Part shown: one piece after another, positions 10,210 through 20,865 of the stretch | How positions within the stretch are numbered: position 1 is the stretch's first letter | Layout: each line of letters starts with the position of its first letter | The notes under the pieces: generated by a model | Seen by the model: the letters and a program-made list of their open reading frames with translations, nothing else | Databases searched by the model: none | What the model was told of the DNA's origin: nothing | NCBI GenBank assembly: GCA_008508345.1 | Contig: QNGE01000424.1 | Coordinates: 120,183 to 184,182, forward strand | DNA from: Paragonimus westermani | Lineage: Eukaryota; Platyhelminthes; Trematoda; Plagiorchiida; Troglotrematidae | Direction: 5' to 3' | DNA length: 64,000 nucleotides | Translations under genes and position numbers: made by a program

Positions 10210-11452
10210 CACAGTTGGGTCTCATCTAAATTCATAAATCTGTCACACTACTTGTTAGTACTAGTAAACTAAGTGTTATCATTTCTTGATGTATGTCTTC
10301 TATCGTTATTGATGAACTGGATCAAGGGAGCTCGGTTGTTTGTCCTCCTGAATTAAGTAGGCATAAACAGCTGACACATTCCAAATATCACTGCCGTTTT
10401 TCCATTGAAAGTGTACGTCGATCATTCTGTTTTAAACCTCCTCAAATTTAAAACTACGGAATTTATACCCTGCCCACTTTGTTCAAGCTGGGGTTTGTAA
10501 TCAGACCGATATAAAACCTAGTACCGTAGCGACAGGATGCAGGGTGTTGTTAAAGCGGATCACTGACCACTTGGGTTCGGTGTGTAGGTGTGTTCAACAG
10601 CCCAACATGCATTATTGATAGTTGTCCAACCAAAGATTTTAGCTAGCTAGATGTAAGACTGTGTAACGGTTCTACACCGAGAACCAAAACCTACATACAC
10701 TTCCACTCTTCGGCTTTCTTCAAGTTATGAGAATAAGTTCACTTCCTGTTGTTCTACATTGCTCTGGTGTCATATGCTCGCGTTCCCATACTCAAACATT
10801 CTCTTCCATAATTCTTCGAATTGCCAAGATAAAAATGCATTTAACCAGGCTGACTAACTAATCTGTTAATGAAGTTTAGCAACGACAGAGCCCGACTGTT
10901 AATGTTATTTTGTACGCGTATATATGACTGAACTCAAATTAGGTCTAGGCTGTTTCAGAATATTGGCGACAGGTTAACACGTGACCATTTCCCAAATTTG
11001 ACTAAGTTACCATCCTAATCGTTGCTATACTTTCGGTGAACAACTAAGACAGTGAGGTCATTTGCATATGTTGCCTACAAGTATGAGCGACACCAGCTTG
11101 CAGTTTTCACGTTTGTCGTTTTTCGAAAGACTGAAAATCCCATAACATTGCTGTAGATATGAGACCGTTGGCTTGTCCGAATTCCCTGATTTGAAGGGTT
11201 TCCTAGCGAGTATATATTTTTTGACAAAATGTGTGTGAAACTATCTGCCGGATAACACGGTTTTGTGGACGGGATTGACAATTACAAAATTCGTAAATTT
11301 AAAAGAGCTGTATCCTTCCAGTAAATTGTATGAAACAGTTAGAAGAAGAAAAGTGCATATTTTGACTGATTCGGAAATACACTTGTCAACACATCGTGTG
11401 AGTTTTGCCTATTCTGGTGAACCACAAACGTCCGACAAAATACCGTTACATT
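10210..11452. other. unassigned DNA between tRNA-like gene and Penelope-like relic 2
   Basis: No gene was recognised. The end of this stretch, from about 11263, has a 63-codon open frame just upstream of the Penelope-like homology. It could be the eroded N-terminal region of that element, but no motif proves it. Confidence 0.5.
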
Positions 11453-12148
11453 AGGGCTACACAGGAACTCAAGCCGAAAAATGTAATTATTAGACCAGAC
11501 AACAGTTTCGGAACAGCAGTCATGAATACTACGTGCTATGTGACAAAAATGTTAAGCGTGAGAGGAAGATGAAGGTGTAGCAACCTAGACAGGGAGGAAA
11601 AACCTTTGTCTGATAAGGGAAGAGTCAGTCACCAGCTAGAGGTTATTTCCAAACGTGGCTGGATAGACGAGAAGACATACAAATTCCTAAAACTGGTGGC
11701 TTCCAGATATCTGAAACATACGGTCTTCCGATGACCCATAGACAAAACATACCACTTTGCACGATATTAACCACATCTAATTCATCTCACCACCAACTGG
11801 TCACATGATTCATCAAAATTTCAGAGTTTGACAGACATAGTCTGAAGGACCAGCTTGGTCTCACGGTTAAGTTGAAGCGTACCAGTGACAAGAATGAACA
11901 CGTGCTTTATATATGTACGCACTGTCTTTACCAGTGTCTCTTCGTTATGTACGCCGAGTGTGAGTTTTAATTTCAAGACTAAACCATACAGGCGGATTGA
12001 CGAAATACCGATGTGTAGTCCAATAGGCTCTCTTATGGTTAACTTTTTCACAATCATGGTAGAAGGGCAATTACTTGATATTACTCTACCGGTGTCATAC
12101 ACCAAACACTATGTAAACGATACCTTAATAGTTTTCAACTATCGGTAG
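11453..12148 (+). pseudogene. Penelope-like RT, N-terminal and palm blocks, broken
   Basis: The frame opens with KNVIIRPDNSFGTAVMN (to 11527), the family's I-RADKG--TVVM block with Lys-Gly lost. WIDEKTYKFLK follows about 50 codons later. After a stop comes PIDKTYHFARY, matching the PIVS-SPTY-LAKYL region. The palm reads SVSFNFKTKPYRRIDEIPM then CSPIGSL (to 12034), where Q-DG-AMGSPLGP is expected, so Gly-Val-Ala has become Glu-Ile-Pro. The catalytic motif is YVNDTLIVF at 12110-12136 in place of YVDDTFVI, losing the first catalytic Asp. A TAG follows at 12146. The protein was dead at the active site as well as by nonsense. Confidence 0.85.
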
Positions 12149-12680
12149 TCATTAGAACATTCTGTCTTGCGATTTAACAGCGTCCACCCCAATCGCACGA
12201 TAACATGTAAAACAGAGGTTGATAGAAGTCTGACTTACGTGCGTATGCCTATCACACGAAGAACTGAAGAGGCAATAATGCGCAGCATTGGTGGAAAATC
12301 AACATGCTCTGGTTAGTACGAACATCTCGCTGGTTGCAATCCAGTGAAATGTAAGAGGGTTATGGTGAGAACGTTTTCTGCCACAGCACATGTGAGTGCG
12401 TAAAGCAACAGCTAGAAATGGTCAAGACAGTTCTAGGAGGTAGTGAGTACACCAGAATCTGTGTATTGTCACGATAAACGGGCACCCAAAGGTTGTAAGC
12501 AAGGCAAGGATATCAAGAAATTAGTATATACTGAACTGCCCCTCGAAGGGCATATCATGAAGTTACGGAAACTCTAAAGAAATGTCCTTCTGTTAAAAAG
12601 AACTTATGATGCTGCTGGTCTCAATCGTCATCATTATAGTGCGCCACCACAAATAACGGTTCCTAAAATTCAGTGAAGTC
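12149..12680 (+). pseudogene. Penelope-like RT thumb and linker, broken
   Basis: In the same frame after the stop, FNSVHPNRTITCKTEVDRSL (12173-12232) corresponds to the family's LNS-HPNIKFT-E-E-N--LPFLD segment. KSTCSG stands for the RKPTWSG/TG box. PVKCKRVMVRTFSATAHV (from 12341) stands for the YKR-LVRTLF-RA block, and LPLEGHIMKLRKL (about 12537-12575) for the LPFKGD---E block that precedes the nuclease. Stops interrupt at least five times. The spacing of the blocks matches the family closely. Confidence 0.82.
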
Positions 12681-13371
12681 GTCGAGGTAATTAGGTTCAG
12701 CTCCGTGCTGTGTGTACGAAAACACTTACTCACCAATCCTAGGATGCTATGGACTGAGGCTCCAGTGAGCGTCATTCACATCGGACGGCTGGATCAATTT
12801 GTTGTTCGTCTCTTTGTAGACGTTTGGTTGGAAGTTTTTTGTGTTATCGGTTATCTGGTAATGAAGAACCATTACGAAATGTTAGAATTTACCAAAATTC
12901 GTCTTCTAAGTGTTTAGTTCACACAATTCAGACGGGAAGGGAGGTCTGCACTACAGACCGATATAATTGTGCGTGCAAAACTCATAGTTAACGCTATAAA
13001 TAAAGGCTTTGCCAACATTTCACATAACAGTTGCCGTCTTAATGTTTCGTTTGGCTCCCGTAAACTGTGTTTATCAGGAACTTTTCGCCGGTTGTTACGC
13101 TATAAGCGGATTCAACTTACAAAGCCTTGATTCCATCAGGCAACAACCATCGAAAAAGTGAATATGGAACTTGCATACTTACACGTTGCTTCAGGCCTTT
13201 GTATGGGCATACCAATGTTGTGTTATACAGGTTGGCGTGCCTGTGTATAATGTGTCGGTGGCAGCTGGGCCCTTGTACTTTAAGCTCGTGTAATATGAAA
13301 TATGCCTTATCTGTCTATGCAATTAGTAGTTGTCTGTAGCATGTGAACTCCACAGACAGATCGATTCTAGG

Positions 13372-13403
13372 GATCTGCCGTGTGTGACCGACACACACAG
13401 ATC
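13372..13403. repeat. short hairpin
   Basis: GATCTG-CC-GTGTGTG pairs with CACACACAGATC across a five-base loop, with a small bulge in the left arm. Confidence 0.6.
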
Positions 13404-14330
13404 ATGTGGTCCGATTTCCGATTCGATACAGTACACGCATTGTTTCTGTGTGCAATCCCGCTTAACTTAGGAAAGCGTTTTCATGAGTACGTGCTTGTAT
13501 ATGTGTATTAAAGTATCTTAGTTGCACGTTCAAGTGTTTCGTGCAGCACAGTCAACTGTAACAAGTTGCACTCGTCAGATTGGACGGAGGTAGGTTAAAG
13601 TTATTGATTAACTACGTCTGCGCTTGATAAATGTATCTGGAGGGAGTAAAAATGGTTGAAGCAAACGAACTCGCGAAGAGAGTCAAGTAAACCTACAGCT
13701 CATCGTAAAATTTCGCTGGTTACATCTCGTGTTGATTCTGTGGCGTGACCTAACGGAACACCTTGAAATTGTGCCGACCGATTCTGTTGTCGCTTTTGAA
13801 ACGTTTGATCTCGTATTACCTGGTTTGGTGCACATTAAAATGGTTTGATTAACCAGTTAATGACTTTGATTCTTAGCTGCTGTCAATCGACTGGCAATAT
13901 TCTTAAAAATTGAAAACCTACCTGGTTGAGTAAAACTGTAGTAGCAGTTGCTTTCTCATAGAAGTTGACTGTCTGTCAAGACATGTTCACTTTGTTGACA
14001 AACTTCGTGGCAAACTTATTGAAATCTTTTGAATACATTTTGTTAAGAGTGCTACCATTACTAACAGCCTGAGAGACTCAACAGATCAAATGTACGCAGA
14101 GATTTCTTCAGAAGTCTAAACCTAGCGAACAGGCTTGTTTTCGGTGTGCAATCTTCAGTTCAAATTCAGGACGGTAAATATGAGTGTTTGTCAATCTAGC
14201 ATTGTGTGGGGCGTGATATAATAGAAATTTGCTGTCATTCAGTTGTTACGAACATAGTTAACATGGTACCTTGTCGACTCTGTCAGCGACAACAGGTTAG
14301 GTCAACTTTGGTGCTTCGACGAAAACCTTT

Positions 14331-14344
14331 CACACACACACACA
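14331..14344. repeat. (CA)7 microsatellite
   Basis: Simple CA dinucleotide run read directly from the sequence. Confidence 0.9.
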
Positions 14345-17300
14345 AGTTAGTTTTTCCACCGGACTCTGATGACCTCCACAGTGACTGGGATAAAACATTT
14401 TATACTTCCGAATTGAACGCGTGTGAAACCGTAGGTCGGTTTAAATGCGATGTCCACAGTGACTCTACAAACCGAGTCGAGTGGACGCGTTGGAATTCGT
14501 TTTTTTGCTATTCGGTCGCCAACCAAGCAGGCCGATGTTCGCGTGCTCTGTCCGACAAACGCCTTATTCTGCGATCGGTGTAATCTGCTCAACAGGAACA
14601 AGAATGTAAACAATTACCACGTAGGGTGGCACTACTGGGTACTGGGTCTTTAAGAAAAAGTCATGTAATTGGTTTCAAGTTGTATGACAGTCCTAGCTGT
14701 GCGACATGGAAATCAGCCTCGTGTGCTTATACAAATTGCAAAGGACTACATATCGGTGACCCTGATAATTTCAGAGGGTCATTCAACAACTTCCCAGATG
14801 TGTATAGTTCGTTTGTTGCCGTTCACTCGCAAATTGAGCAGATTATTTATCAGATTGGTCACTACCTACGGAATGGACATTGAAAGCGGTTATATTGTAG
14901 TCTGGCACTTGACTGGATTCTGCCTTCAGACTTAGGCAGTTTTCTTTCGGCCTACTCTGCACTGAAACAGTTGGTTTGAATGAGATCTTTTCCAGAGTTC
15001 ATTGTTTTTTGTCTCATTCAAAATTTGTACTCCCACCCCATTGACAGCCGTCGCAAATAATCACATATAACCGGTTGGCAATCATCAATTATGCGTACTG
15101 CCCAATTAGAGAAGTACACTATATGGAAAACTTTTCAAATGAGAGTGTTGCAAAACAATTCACAAGCATTCGTTGATTTGTCAACAGTAGCTTTAGAATT
15201 TAGTTACAAGCCTTGTGATTCATCAGTGCTCGATTGAGAAACTCAACACTAACACATCGGTTTTGTTCTTGTTGGATTGTCTTCTGAGCTACGAAGACCT
15301 TCAGCCACTGCTATCAGTTCTGTGTTGTGCAGAAGGAACACCTAACTCATGTTTTCTGAGTCACGTGATGGAATCACTTGAACAATAACTTCCATTTGTC
15401 ATTACGTAAAAACAGCTTTCCCTACAATTAATTATACGATTGGTCAAATCTTTCGCGTCCACTTGGACTTGTGAATCAACCTTTCTGGAAAATGCAATGG
15501 TTAACTTGTTTATCCTACAAGAACAAGACAGGAGTTAAGATCTCGACCGCGGCGAGTTTGTAAACTGATCGTGAGGTTTAACAAGTGAAAACTAGAATTT
15601 GATGCCACTTTTGTTAACAGCCTACCTTTACGATCGAATATTTGTGGCGTTCAAATTTATCACCAAAATCCCCTACGGTTTGTTAGTAGCCCATCTACCT
15701 TTGCAAACCGACTTCCGTAACAAAGGAATTGATGTGGAGTTAGCAATGGTACCATCTAAAAGAAACTCACCCTTGTGGGAGTGCTGTTCGGGTATTTATC
15801 CGCAGTTTGTTCGAAGACGGAGCAACCTCTAAAGTGAGTTCATTAGATTGGCAACAAACTCCAAGTTCACACGTCGAAGTTTTATGGGTAATATGTACCC
15901 ATCGAACAACTTTACTGTCTTGTTCTTACGTTTGTTTCATTCCGTTAAATTAATTATGGAGGTCGGTTCGTATACTCCTACGAATTTCCAATTTGTTGAA
16001 TGACACTTCAACGCTGGGGTTGCCCATCGTATTCTGAACAGCGCTAATTCGCTTGCGACTATATGTGTCCGGAGCGTGGATCGCAGTCTTCGGTAAATTA
16101 CGGCGTCTTCTCTACGAATTCACACTTGTGTCTACGTTCTTATCTCTCAGATAAACAACACACATTGGTACTCTTGTTACAGCAGCGAATTCTGTAACAT
16201 TTCCTTGTAAATTTTGTATGAGGTCAAGAAGTGACAATTACCGACTACCTCTGGTCACACGTCGGTCTTATCAATAAGGCTAGTGATGGTCTATTGGCAT
16301 ACTAAAAAACCACAACAATGAAGATAATTTAAGTGACACCCGACGGGGACAGCTTGGAAATGCTTTACCTTGTAACAGTTTACCTTATTACATAGTGGAC
16401 GGCCAAAAACTTGTCCTTTATTCACCAATACACGCAACTCTCTTGTCTATTGAAAGTCCAGGATACAGCTCGCAAAAGCCCAACTTTATATTGGGAATTT
16501 GTTTGATCTCTAGAATATCAAAGCATTGATTTAATAGGCATTGCAAAGTTCTTGTTGTTGTTCCCGAATAGACCTGTTTTGGCATCTCTTCTGCAGTCAC
16601 AGTTGTGCGCTACACGTTACTCTCAAAGTGAAACAGATCACTAGAAATACAAAAAAGAACTTAGTCGTTTTGTGGGACAGTGGATTAATAACATTGAGCA
16701 ATTATTTCCATGAAAAATTACAGAGGTGATTGACGGAGAACCTGCACTGATTAGTATGGCTGTAGTAATCTACGTCAGGTTTACTTGCTTTCATGATCAC
16801 ATTACACCGGATTCTCACTAGTCATGCTAAGCATGTAACCTATGAAAACAGGCAACAGTGAACACCACACAAAATGAGATGGACCTGCAATGTCAATAGA
16901 ATGAATTATTGGAACATGATGCTGAGAAAAACAGTGTGGTGGAAAAGTTGACAGATTGCCATAGCGTAGCTGATGCCTTCCAACAGTCTTATTTCACGTC
17001 ACTTGTTCCAGTAATACTAGAACAAACCTCTATACGGCCGGATAGTAGCAGTAGTAAATTCAACAATGTGACTTCTTTTTGTCCGAAATCCTGTTGGACA
17101 TTCCTGGTCAGGAACGGCCTTTATGCGGCTCCTCCTCAATATAGCTCCCCCTGAATTTCGATTACCCATTGCATTGGTACCAAGGGTTCTCTCCTTGTAA
17201 CATTTAACATAGACGGTTACATTTTTCATTCTGTTAACTGTGAGGCACCACCGTCTATCGCCGAAAAACTCACTGATAATCAGTAGGCTTCTAATTTGTC

Positions 17301-18141
17301 ACACATGTCTCTCTCCTAAGCAACCACCATCGTGAGGTTGTGCCAGAGAGAGGAAGCACGGTGATCTTATAATTTCTGTATGCATATGTAACATACAAAC
17401 ACGATTTTGATGGCAACAAGCAAACGTGAAGCTTGCTTATCAGGTCGTATTTAGTTGGCCAGCTGAGTTCCGCAATTGTATATGTTTCCGTGTATGTTTC
17501 CGTGGAAACCTGAGAAAAACATAGTAATTTTTTAGAATGGGATGCCAGGATTACAACACACAGAGTCCCACAGTGCCAACACTTTCCGCATCACTTATAA
17601 ACCGAGAGAAAAAACAGCAACACCTGCTGCAAATTGTCGAACTCACTCGGTTTTGTGAATGAGGAAACAAGTGGTTTGCACCTTCTATTTCCATGGGTAA
17701 CATTTCGAAATCTGAAAATGGCTGTTTTTTTATTGTTTCCCTCCTTCTATTGTACACTCATCTAACGTTCGCGATTTCAAGGTTGGCCAAATAACCCAAC
17801 AGTCTTTGCAGCTCTCGTGTAACCCCTGACTTGCATTGAACTTCTCAAGGGTTCTCAAGTGCTTTCTTTTGCATCGCCTGTATTGCCTGCTCGACTGTTG
17901 TGTCCGAAACAGCGTTACAATCTGGGAGTCTGCATTCGTGTAACTAGCTCGCTGTCACCAAACCTTCTCGATGCATACTAAGTGCTTTAATTTCGCTGTT
18001 GAAACAGTTTGGATTTGAACAAAATGTTGCCACATAAAAACCTCTAACACTATACTGTTAGCTTTTTCACTGACTTAGATAACTTTTCCTCTCCGACTTT
18101 ACTGAACTATTCTATATTTAAACGTTCCTTCCTAATTTTTT

Positions 18142-18227
18142 TTACAGGGGCGCGTTAAACCAGGCTTTGATAGCAGCAATTCTTTTTTCAACAACTGAGT
18201 GGTATTCATGATATCCCACATGAATCC
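18142..18227 (-). CDS. candidate terminal exon, unknown gene
   Basis: On the minus strand a long pyrimidine tract (ACATTTTCTTTTTAG) forms a near-ideal 3' splice site ending just before 18227. Two bases complete a codon, then 27 codons follow to TAA at 18142. The predicted end of the protein reads HEYHSVVEKRIAAIKAWF then NAPL-stop, an amphipathic, helix-like, charged sequence. The family is not recognised. On the plus strand a T-rich tract with CAG at about 18146 also looks like a splice site, but its frames are shorter. An open tail of 27 codons after a splice-like site can arise by chance, so this remains a candidate. Confidence 0.33.
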
Positions 18228-20799
18228 CTAAAAAGAAAATGTAAGTAATTGGACAATGAAACTTATAGTTCAGCGACTGATAAGATGTCCGCACCGTTGT
18301 CAGTGATGCAATTGGGTTAGCCAAACGACAAAATAACCGTGAAACCGAAAATGCTACTGGGATGCGGAAAAACCGCATCTAACCACAAGGCACTGTTTTC
18401 ACTTAATAACCATACATGATAGATCCCCAGCATTGCCCTTTATCATCAGAGCCTTGCGTACGGTATGATTTCTCAGGTTTTCAGATCTTACCCCTTTCGT
18501 TAAGCGTGCCAATGGATAACTAATCCATAGAAACGGAGGAAAAAGTCTTGCGTATTCAAAAATCTGTCTCAAAAAGTCTTAATTTTCATGCTAACTGCTA
18601 GCCTGAATGAAGAATATCCATCATTACAATTTTTAAGTCTGGCGATCGTTAATTTCCAGTCACCTACAGATTTGTTATTATACGGGATTCTAAGGCGCTT
18701 TCTCAAACAAGACATATTACAGTGTCAACCACGGTTAATGCAAATAGGCATGGCGATTGATAGCTTACCACAGGCCATGGATCATGACAATATATTCATT
18801 TCTACCAGGACATTCTCTCATCAACCACATGAATTATGCCATCAACTTGGCATCCTTTGCTGGACAACCTGGTTTTACTGATGGAAGCTTTTGAACAGCA
18901 GTGACTCAGACTAAATTTTCCTCACATCCACCACTGTGACAACGTTCCAAGAATCAGCTCCATTACAAGCATTGACTTTATTGTACATTAGGAATTTTCA
19001 ACGAGGACTTTCCAGTCCGTTCCATTCTTACGCAAGTAAACAGGAAAGGTGAAACCCTTGTAATCTTACCACTCTACAAGCTTCCCTCAAAGTAGACAAC
19101 CAGTCTTCAAGCAGCTGGTGCCCTCACATGAACGACCAGACTTCTGGACATATGATTTGTTTTATTCAAAGACGAGTTAATGAAAAGCATTGAAGCAGCT
19201 TTATCTACTGCCAAGACGAAACTCACCAATCTTGTTCGGAAACAGGCGTCAAGTGTGTTTGTTTCTCAGCATCACCACAAATGGCCGAAAAAATCACTGC
19301 ACTGGATACGGTGGTAAGAACATTTATCCACTTCGGCAAAAACTTTTCACATCTTTCTCCGAACAAGCTAATTCGGTATTTTGTTCTCTTCATAAGAAAA
19401 ACATGACTAAAAAAGAACGCGTGCAGCTTCCACGAACATGGAAGTTTCTCTTGACTACTTAAAGTACAAACTACGGTTGCCAGTTATTGTCTACTCTATT
19501 AGTGAAGAATTCGAAGGGATACAATTATTATCTGTTCCCTTCTTTTTGGTGAAAAGACAAGACATTTCTTCAACATCTGTGTAAAATGGACAAATTCACC
19601 ATCGTGATAGAAAGGCACCTCATTAAAATAAGTATACGCACGATTTAAAAGCGAAATTGAAAGAGGTTGACAATTTGTTTGGTCTTGTTCATGCATGAAA
19701 CCTCATAGAAACAAAACAACAATTAGGTGTGATACACAATAACAAAGTCGGGGTCAATTCCATGGCAATGGTGCAGACTGCATCAGCAACTTTGCATGCA
19801 AAGAGATGATCACTACTGCATGATCAAAGTGACTTTCATGAATATCAACATCTTCGAGTGTTGAGTACCCAGCAACACGGTGGACGATGTTATTGAGCAA
19901 CCACGTGATCTCTGTTCAAGATGGTTTAACAGTACAAGAAACAGATTTTCAGCCAAGCTACTGAGTTGCCGGTACTTGTTTTGTGATTATTTTTTATGTG
20001 AACGTGGAGAACGTACATAATGTCAACAGAACCTACAATTTGTCAATTCACCTGGCTGATAAATTGTTTGAAACACAACAAATCATCTAAGAACACAACA
20101 ATGAGGTGCTTCAAGATCCATCTTTCTTGGCAAAAAGTAATTGTGACCATCTCAACATCTTGATTTCTCTTACCATGTCGTTCTCACATAAAAACTTTTC
20201 GAATATTTTTTTGCAGAGCTGACATTTATGTTACCTCTAAAATGTTTTTTGAGGATTGTTCATCACATCCAGAGAACGTAGCATTCAAGAGAAGGTGTTA
20301 AGTATATCTGAATAGATAGTTTGATCTCATTTATCTTTCAACACTGACGATCTGTAATGGCATATTTTCAGTCGACAAATCAGATCTGGAAATAGGGTAA
20401 CCACTGGGGAACATTTGATGGAGCGATTCCTCTGTAATGTGATAAATCATTGCGCAACTAAACAATGCTCAGCGAGAATTCTATCTTTGATCATTTGGTG
20501 AACACTCATTTTCAAGCATGATAATAAGTCACACTGCCTCAAAAATATCGCCATTTCTCTAGTCCGGTGAACTAGGATGTGCTCAGTAAATTTGATTTTT
20601 AAAACAGAAGGTTCAACAGTCCCACCTTATTTGACTTGTGACTTTGTCGTAGTTAGTTTTTATCAAATTCACGAGCAAACGTTTAATTGCATTCTGAGTG
20701 GAAAAGTGAACTGCCGTATGATAGAAATTTGGCTTGGAGCTGCCACTTGGACCAGTCAACGTTTTTACGAGCCGCATTTAGGAAACATCTGGTGCTTAC
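18228..20799. other. unassigned DNA with one possible micro-exon
   Basis: A 97-codon frame at 18588-18881 and a 90-codon frame at 19190-19462 on the plus strand show no family motif. Overlapping frames around 19180-19470 all look somewhat protein-like, which could mean an old eroded coding repeat. The possible micro-exon at 19270-19313 is listed separately. Confidence 0.4.
19270..19313 (+). CDS. possible 44-base micro-exon
   Basis: The tract GTGTTTGTTTCTCAG provides a 3' splice site and GTAAGA at 19314 a 5' splice site. The 44 bases between read SPQMAEKITALDTV after two bases of a split codon. Trematode genomes are known for genes made of very short exons, but such a short segment between plausible splice sites is easily found by chance. 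Confidence 0.2.
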
Positions 20800-20865
20800 C
20801 TTTGAAATTACGGACGAAACTGAAGAACGTAGTTTATCGTTTGCATGAATTACTGCAGTAAGAAC
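20800..20865 (-). CDS. candidate internal exon, unknown gene
   Basis: On the minus strand, TTGCCACAG precedes and GTAAGC follows a 66-base open segment of exactly 22 codons, ending AAG before the donor. It reads VLTAVIHANDKLRSSVSSVI then SK. Both splice sites are good and the phase is 0 at both ends. It lies upstream, on the same strand, of the candidate terminal exon at 18142-18227, so the two could belong to one gene, but nothing links them directly. The protein family is not recognised. Confidence 0.3.

Larger units (their letters stand above)
11453..12680 (+). mobile_element. Penelope-like element relic 2 (long RT portion)
   Basis: A second Penelope-like retroelement relic preserves the order N-terminal RT block, fingers, palm, thumb and the start of the linker to the nuclease. 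All blocks from 11453 to about 12680 lie in one reading frame. The only damage visible is in-frame stop codons and missense changes, with no net frameshift in 1.2 kb. Relic 1 covers a different, more C-terminal part of the family, so the two overlap only in the palm-to-thumb region and are clearly diverged there. The nuclease of this copy, expected downstream to about 13.0 kb, could not be recognised. Confidence 0.87.
12681..18141. other. unassigned DNA
   Basis: No gene was recognised. The first 300 bases may hold an eroded Penelope-like nuclease. A hairpin lies at 13372-13403. A 125-codon frame at 14206-14583 and its 88-codon antisense frame have no recognisable motif and are within chance length. 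Short direct repeats of TGTATATGTTTCCG type occur at 17477-17502. Confidence 0.5.

Noticed and set aside
12301..12350. B-box-like CTGGTTGCAATCCAG
   Set aside because: It lies inside the Penelope-like relic reading frame, which explains the sequence; no tRNA context.
14206..14583. 125-codon plus frame and the 85-88 codon frames after it
   Set aside because: Cys-rich but without a regular zinc-finger pattern. Antisense is also open, so no support beyond length.
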